Both the position numbers and the translations under genes were made by a program. A stretch of DNA of 19,304 nucleotides from Bacillota bacterium (GTDB taxonomy: Bacteria > Bacillota > Clostridia > Acetivibrionales > DSM-1351), in NCBI GenBank assembly GCA_023395575.1, contig JAEWZA010000347.1, positions 1 through 19,304 on the forward strand. Direction: 5' to 3'. A model generated the notes under the pieces. The model was given only the letters and a program-made list of their open reading frames with translations. It had not been told where the DNA came from and made no database searches. This document shows, piece after piece, positions 14,663 through 19,304 of this stretch. How positions within the stretch are numbered: the first letter of the stretch is position 1; the number at the start of each line of letters is the position of its first letter.

Positions 14663-14691
14663 TTGACTAGGATTTCGGATAGTTATATAAT
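14663..14691 (+). promoter_or_regulatory. Sigma-A promoter of secD-secF
   Basis: TTGACT (14663-14668) is 17 nt from a consensus TATAAT (14686-14691). The start near 14698 gives a leader of about 30 nt containing AAGGGGG. secDF can therefore be transcribed independently of the SCIFF genes. Confidence 0.8.
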
Positions 14692-14730
14692 GTCGTAAGT
14701 GGAATTAATAAACAAGGGGGAATGCAAAAG

Positions 14731-16062
14731 ATGAAAGGAAGAAATGCAGTTAAATTTTTCTCGATATTAGTTATTACCGGGATTTTAACATGGATAGCCT
14801 TTTATGGGTCTATCTTAGGATTTGATATTCCTGGCGGCTATGATATGCGACCAGGTATTGATATCTCTGGTGGTATAGACGCTAGGCTATATGCAGTGAC
14901 AGAGGATGGCAGTGTTCCATCAAAAGAAGATTTAGAAGCAGCAAAAGCTGTTATAGGCAGAAGATTGGATGATAAAAAGGTTTATGATAGAAGTATAACA
15001 TACGATGCTCAAAAGGGTTATCTTCTTGTTCAAATCCCCCACAAAAAGGGTGAAGCATTTGATCCTCAAAAGTCTATCGAGGAAATTGGCAGAACTGCAT
15101 TGCTAACATTCCAAGAAGTGGATGAAAGTAAAAAAGATGAATATGGTAATTATCTACCAACAGGAATAAATGTTGTTGTAGGTGATGATGTTGAAGATGC
15201 AAGAGCAGAGATATCACAACAGGATGGTTCATGTTATGTTGCTTTAAAGTTCAAAAAAGAAGGTGCTAATAAGTTTGCTGAGGCTACTGGAAGACTTATA
15301 GGAAAGCCAATAGCTATATTTATGGATGAGCAATTAATAAGTGCACCAACTGTTCAGGCTCATATTACTGGTGGAGAAGCTACAATCAGTATTGGCGGTC
15401 AAAATGGTTCAGAGGCACAAAAAGCAGAAGCTACTAATTTGGCTCAACTAATTAAATCGGGTTCATTACCATTCAAGCTTGAAGCAAAACAAGTTAATAA
15501 TATTAGTCCTACACTTGGTTCAAGTGCACTTTCAGTTAGTTTACTTGCTTTTGTTGTAGCATTTATTTTAATATGCTTGTTTATGATAATCTATTATAGA
15601 TTGCCAGGATTTGTTGCATGTATTGCATTATTCCTTCACACAATTTTAGAGATTTTATTTTTATCATGGCTTGGAATTACTATTACATTACCAGGTATTG
15701 CGGGTCTAATTCTTACAATTGGTATGGCTGTTGATGCTAACGTAATTATATTCGAAAGAATTAAAGACGAGTTGAAGAGCGGAAAAACACTTCATGCAGC
15801 CATTGATGTTGGATTTAAGAGAGCCTTCTCAGCTATTCTAGATGGAAATGTAACTACTCTTATTGCTGCCGCTGTTCTACTAAAGTTTGGTACAGGTCCT
15901 ATACAGAGTTTTGCATATACTTTGGGCATAGGTGTTATATTAAGCTTTATAACTGCTGTAACTGCAACAAGAATTATGCTAAGAGCTATTTCAGATTTGG
16001 ATATTGCTAAGCATAAGTGGTTATATGGTATAACTATGAGAGGAGGCAAAGCAAATGGTTAA
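14731..16062 (+). CDS. secD: Protein translocase subunit SecD
   Basis: SecD works with SecF in the membrane, using proton motive force to help pull proteins through SecYEG. The 443-residue product has TM1 at about 8-25, an extracytoplasmic domain starting with the G-I-D-I-S-G-G element, and five further helices from about residue 265. These include the signature G-M-A-V-D-A-N-V-I-I-F-E-R-I. I prefer ATG 14731, which is 10 nt after AAGGGGG (14714-14720); the in-frame ATG at 14722 is only 1 nt from it. The reading frame overlaps secF by 8 nt, indicating translational coupling. Confidence 0.96.
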   Translation: MKGRNAVKFFSILVITGILTWIAFYGSILGFDIPGGYDMRPGIDISGGIDARLYAVTEDGSVPSKEDLEAAKAVIGRRLDDKKVYDRSITYDAQKGYLLVQIPHKKGEAFDPQKSIEEIGRTALLTFQEVDESKKDEYGNYLPTGINVVVGDDVEDARAEISQQDGSCYVALKFKKEGANKFAEATGRLIGKPIAIFMDEQLISAPTVQAHITGGEATISIGGQNGSEAQKAEATNLAQLIKSGSLPFKLEAKQVNNISPTLGSSALSVSLLAFVVAFILICLFMIIYYRLPGFVACIALFLHTILEILFLSWLGITITLPGIAGLILTIGMAVDANVIIFERIKDELKSGKTLHAAIDVGFKRAFSAILDGNVTTLIAAAVLLKFGTGPIQSFAYTLGIGVILSFITAVTATRIMLRAISDLDIAKHKWLYGITMRGGKANG

Positions 16063-17029
16063 TTTATATAATAAAAGATACTACTTTTTCATTCTCTCTG
16101 CGTTAATCTTTGCTGCAGGTTTGATTGCATATTTTGCATATGGATTTAAGCTGGACATACAGTTTGAGGGTGGAACAGTTATTGAAATGAGAGCGATCAA
16201 GGATACGTTTACTCAGGATAACACTCAAAAGATAACAGCTCAGGTTGCTGAATTGGTTCAAAAAACAGTTAACAAGCCAGCGCAGGTTCAGAAGTCCACA
16301 GCATATGATACTTCAGCTGAAAAAAGTGAAAGCTACGATGTTATCAAGATAAGTATAGGAAGTAAGGATACACTTACAAATGATGAGCTTACAAGTGTAA
16401 AAGAAGCTGTTATTAAAGAGTTAAAGCTCGATGCTGAGAATGCTGTTATAAGTGAAGAAAGTGTTGAACCCTTTATAGGTAAAGAAATAAGTCAGAACGG
16501 TGTCAGAGCAGTACTTATATCCTTTGTACTTATTATATTATATGTATGGTTCAGATTTAAAGTAATGTCTGGCTTATCAGCCGGTGTATTTGCAGTAATA
16601 GGTGTATTTCATGATTTATTAATTATGGTTTCAGTTTATCTTATATTCAGGTTGCCATTAAATGAATCCTTTATTGCTGCTATTCTTACAGTTGTAGGTT
16701 ATTCAATGAATGATATCATTATAATTTACGACCGTGTAAGAGAGAACAGCCGATTGCTAAAAAAGGTTCCATTGCCTGAATTGGTAAATACCAGTATAAT
16801 ACAAACCTTGAATAGATCAATAAATACTGTTGTTACATCATTGATAGCAATAACTACAGTATTTGTATTTGCAAAGATAAATGGAATTAGCACAATGGAA
16901 GAGTTTAGTTTTCCATTAATAATAGGTATTGCTGCTGGATGTTATTCTTCAATCTTTATTTCTAGCCCACTATGGGTTATGTGGAAAGAAAGCCAGAAGA
17001 AAAACAAAGTTAAACCAGCTAAAGTTTAA
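16055..17029 (+). CDS. secF: Protein translocase subunit SecF
   Basis: This 324-residue partner of SecD has TM1 (about 8-28), the D-I-Q-F-E-G-G-T element (34-41), a periplasmic-type domain, and five C-terminal helices with V-V-G-Y-S-M-N-D-I-I-I-I-Y-D-R-V-R-E-N (the SecF signature). The stretch at about 65-115 is rich in Lys, Glu and Ser and looks less conserved. The start lies inside the secD end, with GAGGAGG about 8 nt upstream. A strong terminator follows 18 nt after the stop codon, so secDF forms a two-gene operon. Confidence 0.96.
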   Translation: MVNLYNKRYYFFILSALIFAAGLIAYFAYGFKLDIQFEGGTVIEMRAIKDTFTQDNTQKITAQVAELVQKTVNKPAQVQKSTAYDTSAEKSESYDVIKISIGSKDTLTNDELTSVKEAVIKELKLDAENAVISEESVEPFIGKEISQNGVRAVLISFVLIILYVWFRFKVMSGLSAGVFAVIGVFHDLLIMVSVYLIFRLPLNESFIAAILTVVGYSMNDIIIIYDRVRENSRLLKKVPLPELVNTSIIQTLNRSINTVVTSLIAITTVFVFAKINGISTMEEFSFPLIIGIAAGCYSSIFISSPLWVMWKESQKKNKVKPAKV

Positions 17030-17047
17030 TTTTAATAAAAATATAAG

Positions 17048-17083
17048 AAAAGAAAGGGCGATTGCGATTGTCCTTTCTTTTTT
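17048..17083 (+). terminator. Rho-independent terminator of secDF
   Basis: A 15-bp stem with two G-U pairs (17048-17062 with 17067-17081) and a TGCG tetraloop is followed by T. The A-rich 5' side may also allow weak termination from the opposite strand, where a gene converges on it. Confidence 0.9.
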
Positions 17084-17210
17084 ATGCCAATAATAGCCTT
17101 ATCTAATGGGTAGAAATCCCCTTATTATTTCTATTAACAGGAAGTGCTATACCTTAAGACAAGACCATCCAGCTAGAATTGTTACGTAAGCCTTTGGACT
17201 ATGATATTAA

Positions 17211-17498
17211 TTATTTTTTTGATTTTCGAATTAGTATATCAAGAAGTAATGACGCTATCATAAATTCAGCAAAAACAATGAATCCATTTGTAATTAGTGT
17301 TGTTGTCATAAACTCAAATTCAATACTATAGTTATTGCTGATTTTATTTGCAGCAAATAATGCAGTTCCTAGTGATATCAATAACAAAGCAGCTGGTGTT
17401 GAATATTTAATCATTTTTTTTGGTAACTCTGCCATTTTACACAACTCATTATTAAGTAAACTAATTTTAGACTTTTTTTTGTTTTCTTGACTACCCAC
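17211..17498 (-). CDS. Hypothetical two-helix membrane protein
   Basis: I do not recognise this 95-residue protein. The first 30 residues are polar and Lys-rich (K-K-K-S-K-I-S near the start). Two hydrophobic helices follow (about 32-50 and 65-90), with a short acidic stretch between them, and the protein ends R-K-S-K-K. By the positive-inside rule both ends would be cytoplasmic. The start is GTG, supported by AGGAGGGG 7 nt upstream. It is transcribed alone, convergent with secF and divergent from the DUF6514-like gene. The gap with secF (17084-17210) shows nothing I can assign beyond small AT-rich hairpins. Confidence 0.65.
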   Translation of the reverse strand: MGSQENKKKSKISLLNNELCKMAELPKKMIKYSTPAALLLISLGTALFAANKISNNYSIEFEFMTTTLITNGFIVFAEFMIASLLLDILIRKSKK

Positions 17499-17630
17499 GG
17501 TATACCCCTCCTATACAAAATGATAACCTAATGATGAACTTTTATACACATTGGTAGGTAATTAGTATACATAAAATATTAACACTTGTAATCCCTAAGT
17601 TCAATGTAAATAATTGATAAAAATCTATAC

Positions 17631-17703
17631 TTCGACACAAAATATTGATGATTTACTAATTTTATGTAAAGTAGTCGAAATACCGAAAAACTTTTGTGTA
17701 GAA
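17631..17703. promoter_or_regulatory. Inverted TTTTGTGT(C/A)GAA sites in a divergent promoter region
   Basis: TTCGACACAAAA (17631-17642) and TTTTGTGTAGAA (17692-17703) form a 12-bp inverted repeat with one mismatch, lying between two divergent genes. The left arm read on the minus strand contains TGTCGAA, the Spo0A-box core, and a near match (AGTCGAA, 17673-17679) lies between the arms. A regulator-binding site is plausible but unproven. Confidence 0.35.
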
Positions 17704-17793
17704 TAAATATAAATATATATTATATAATGTATATTATGATATTTATCACTTATGTAATGTGTTGATTTGAAAAATGAATAGGGGGTATTTTAA

Positions 17794-18075
17794 ATGGAAC
17801 TTGTTTGCTCAAAGAAACTTGAACTAGACGACATGTTGGAATGTAAAAGCCGAGAGATTAGCTTAGAGTATTACTTGTTGGCATGTAGCTGTGAGGATTC
17901 TTGTACATATGGTATGCAAATAAACATGACAAAGGATACTGGCGAGTTAGAAACAGCCGTTATACGCGATGTCCTTACCTCAAGGGATAATATGATTGAA
18001 CTCATTAAGCTTTTTCATTCAAATTCAGTTACCCCAGTTAGTGCTCTTGATGTTATTTATGACTACATTGCTTAG
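17794..18075 (+). CDS. DUF6514-like small protein
   Basis: This 93-residue soluble protein has the order expected for DUF6514. A beta segment, E-I-S-L-E-Y-Y-L-L-A, comes first, then Y-G-M-Q-I-N-M-T-K with acidic residues, then a C-terminal helix pair ending V-T-P-V-S-A-L-D-V-I-Y-D-Y. It has four cysteines (5, 16, 31 and 33, with another at 37 making five), including C-S-C-E-D-S-C, which is unusual for a small cytosolic protein. The function is unknown. AGGGGG lies about 9 nt before the ATG. It is flanked upstream by the inverted TTTTGTGT sites and downstream by its own terminator, so it is monocistronic. Confidence 0.65.
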   Translation: MELVCSKKLELDDMLECKSREISLEYYLLACSCEDSCTYGMQINMTKDTGELETAVIRDVLTSRDNMIELIKLFHSNSVTPVSALDVIYDYIA

Positions 18076-18157
18076 AACTTACTAATTTACGCTATAGTTA
18101 AAATACTACAAATGTTATCATGGTGGTAAAATATAATTTAAATTGTGTTCTCTTTTC

Positions 18158-18182
18158 AAGTATGCTTATTGCATACTTTTTT
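18158..18182 (+). terminator. Terminator after the DUF6514-like gene
   Basis: AAGTATGC (18158-18165) pairs perfectly with GCATACTT (18171-18178) around a 5-nt loop, and a run of T follows. It separates this gene from dnaG. Confidence 0.85.
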
Positions 18183-18240
18183 GTTGCCCTAAATCAATTC
18201 TTTAAAAATATTATCAAAAAAGAAGGATTCTAAATAATAA

Positions 18241-18247
18241 TGTCGAA
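18241..18247 (+). promoter_or_regulatory. Possible Spo0A-box core upstream of dnaG
   Basis: TGTCGAA lies 103 nt before the dnaG start and after the preceding terminator. It matches the Spo0A-box core only; the flanks are not diagnostic. A TATAAT at about 18300-18307 lacks a good -35. Confidence 0.2.
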
Positions 18248-18349
18248 CATGTATTAAGTGATTTTGGTGATAAACTAAAATAATAAACAGCAGATTTGTT
18301 TATAATATTAAATAATTATTTACTTAACTAGATTGGAATGTAAGGAATA

Positions 18350-19304
18350 ATGGCAAATTTTTTCCCTGAAGATTTAATAGAAGAGATAAGGGTAAATAAT
18401 GACATAGTGGATGTAATATCCGAGTATGTCAAACTTGAAAAGAAAGGAAAAAATTATTTTGGTAGATGTCCTTTTCATAATGAAAAGACAGGGTCTTTTT
18501 CTGTGGAACCAGTAAAACAGATATTTCATTGCTTTGGCTGTGGAAAAGGTGGGAATGTAATACACTTTGTAATGGCAATTGAAAATCTGGACTTTGTTGA
18601 AGCGCTAAGGCTGCTTGCTGATAGGGCTAGAATACAGATACCAGAGACCAACAATGGAGTTCGTGATGATGAAAAGGCAAAGCTAAGAAAAGAACTTTTA
18701 CAGATTAATATAGAAGCAGCCCGATTCTTTCATAATAATCTAATTGATGAGAAGAATGTAATGCCAAATCAATATCTTGCAAAGAGAAAAATTGAAAGAC
18801 AAACTATTATTAAGTTTGGATTAGGTTATGCTGAAGATAAATATGATAGCTTATTTAAGCATTTGAAGTCACTTGGCTTTAGCGATTCCTCAATATTTGC
18901 AAGTGGACTTGTCATAGTAAAGGAAGAAACAAAGAAAGTATATGATAGGTTTAGAGGAAGAATCATGTTTCCCATATTTGATATCAGAGGGAATGTAATT
19001 GCATTTGGAGGACGAGTGCTTGATTCGTCACAGCCTAAATATATGAATTCTCCTGAAACTGCTGTATATCAAAAAGGAAAACATTTGTATGCAATGAATT
19101 TTGCAAAAGGTTCGTGTGCTAAAAAAATCATTTTAGCTGAAGGGTATATGGATGTTATATCCTTGCACCAAAGAGGGATAATAAATGTAGTTGCACCACT
19201 TGGAACTGCATTGACTGAAAATCAGAGCAAGCTATTAAAAAAATACACAGAAGAAATAATTCTTTCCTTTGACTCTGATTCTGCTGGACAAGCTGCTGCA
19301 CTCA
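18350..19304 (+). CDS. dnaG: DNA primase, 5' part (cut by window end)
   Basis: DnaG makes RNA primers for replication. The visible 318 residues run in frame to the window edge without a stop. They show the zinc-binding CHC2 motif (C40, H43, C61, C64, with C-P-F-H and C-F-G-C), the RNA polymerase-like core (I-M-F-P-I-F-D and G-G-R near 205-225), and the start of the Toprim fold with E264 in E-G-Y-M-D and F-D-S-D (307-310). Full-length primases are about 600 residues, so roughly half is missing. The ribosome binding site is weak (AGGA only 3 nt from the ATG), but the N-terminus matches the family. In Firmicutes dnaG usually precedes rpoD, which would lie beyond the window. Confidence 0.96.
   Translation, partial: MANFFPEDLIEEIRVNNDIVDVISEYVKLEKKGKNYFGRCPFHNEKTGSFSVEPVKQIFHCFGCGKGGNVIHFVMAIENLDFVEALRLLADRARIQIPETNNGVRDDEKAKLRKELLQINIEAARFFHNNLIDEKNVMPNQYLAKRKIERQTIIKFGLGYAEDKYDSLFKHLKSLGFSDSSIFASGLVIVKEETKKVYDRFRGRIMFPIFDIRGNVIAFGGRVLDSSQPKYMNSPETAVYQKGKHLYAMNFAKGSCAKKIILAEGYMDVISLHQRGIINVVAPLGTALTENQSKLLKKYTEEIILSFDSDSAGQAAAL

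Overview
The window looks like chromosomal DNA of a low-GC, spore-forming Gram-positive bacterium of class Clostridia. It is AT-rich, has strong AGGAGG-type ribosome binding sites and a SpoIID/LytB-domain protein, and carries the SCIFF ranthipeptide system typical of Clostridia. Gene content and order would suit a Ruminiclostridium/Clostridium cellulolyticum-like organism, but that genus call is inference. I see no insertion sequence, prophage, CRISPR array or rRNA.

Layout. (1) 1-370: a self-contained tRNA-Leu(GAG) unit on the minus strand, with promoter and terminator, next to a 36-bp AT-rich tandem repeat. (2) 830-1714: a YesL/DUF624-type membrane protein, followed at 1878-1998 by a compact three-way-junction fold that I cannot assign to a known RNA family. 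(3) 2004-8281: lysine/diaminopimelate metabolism on the minus strand. It holds a stand-alone tandem-ACT protein, a dapA-dapB operon behind a sigma-A promoter, a lysine riboswitch and an attenuator terminator, and an aspartate kinase with its own roughly 200-nt leader. A plus-strand SpoIID/LytB-domain exported protein (5087-6784) sits between dapA and the kinase. (4) 8758-12187: queA and tgt (queuosine tRNA modification), yajC (Sec accessory) and a small four-helix membrane protein. (5) 12221-14504: the 46-residue six-cysteine SCIFF precursor with its own strong promoter and terminator, its radical SAM/SPASM maturase, and a gamma-carbonic-anhydrase-like protein. (6) 14663-17083: secD-secF with their own promoter and terminator. 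(7) 17211-19304: a two-helix hypothetical protein, a DUF6514-like protein, and the 5' part of dnaG (primase), cut by the window edge.

How it works together. DapA, DapB and aspartate kinase catalyse steps from aspartate to lysine and meso-diaminopimelate. Control appears to act at two levels: a lysine riboswitch on dapAB and ACT domains on the kinase. QueA and Tgt modify the tRNA wobble base. YajC, SecD and SecF are Sec translocon partners, and the SCIFF pair lies between them. The most notable items are the SCIFF unit with its independent transcription signals, the unassigned structured RNA, the orphan ACT-ACT protein that resembles the regulatory half of a different aspartate kinase class, and small intergenic repeats shared between gaps.
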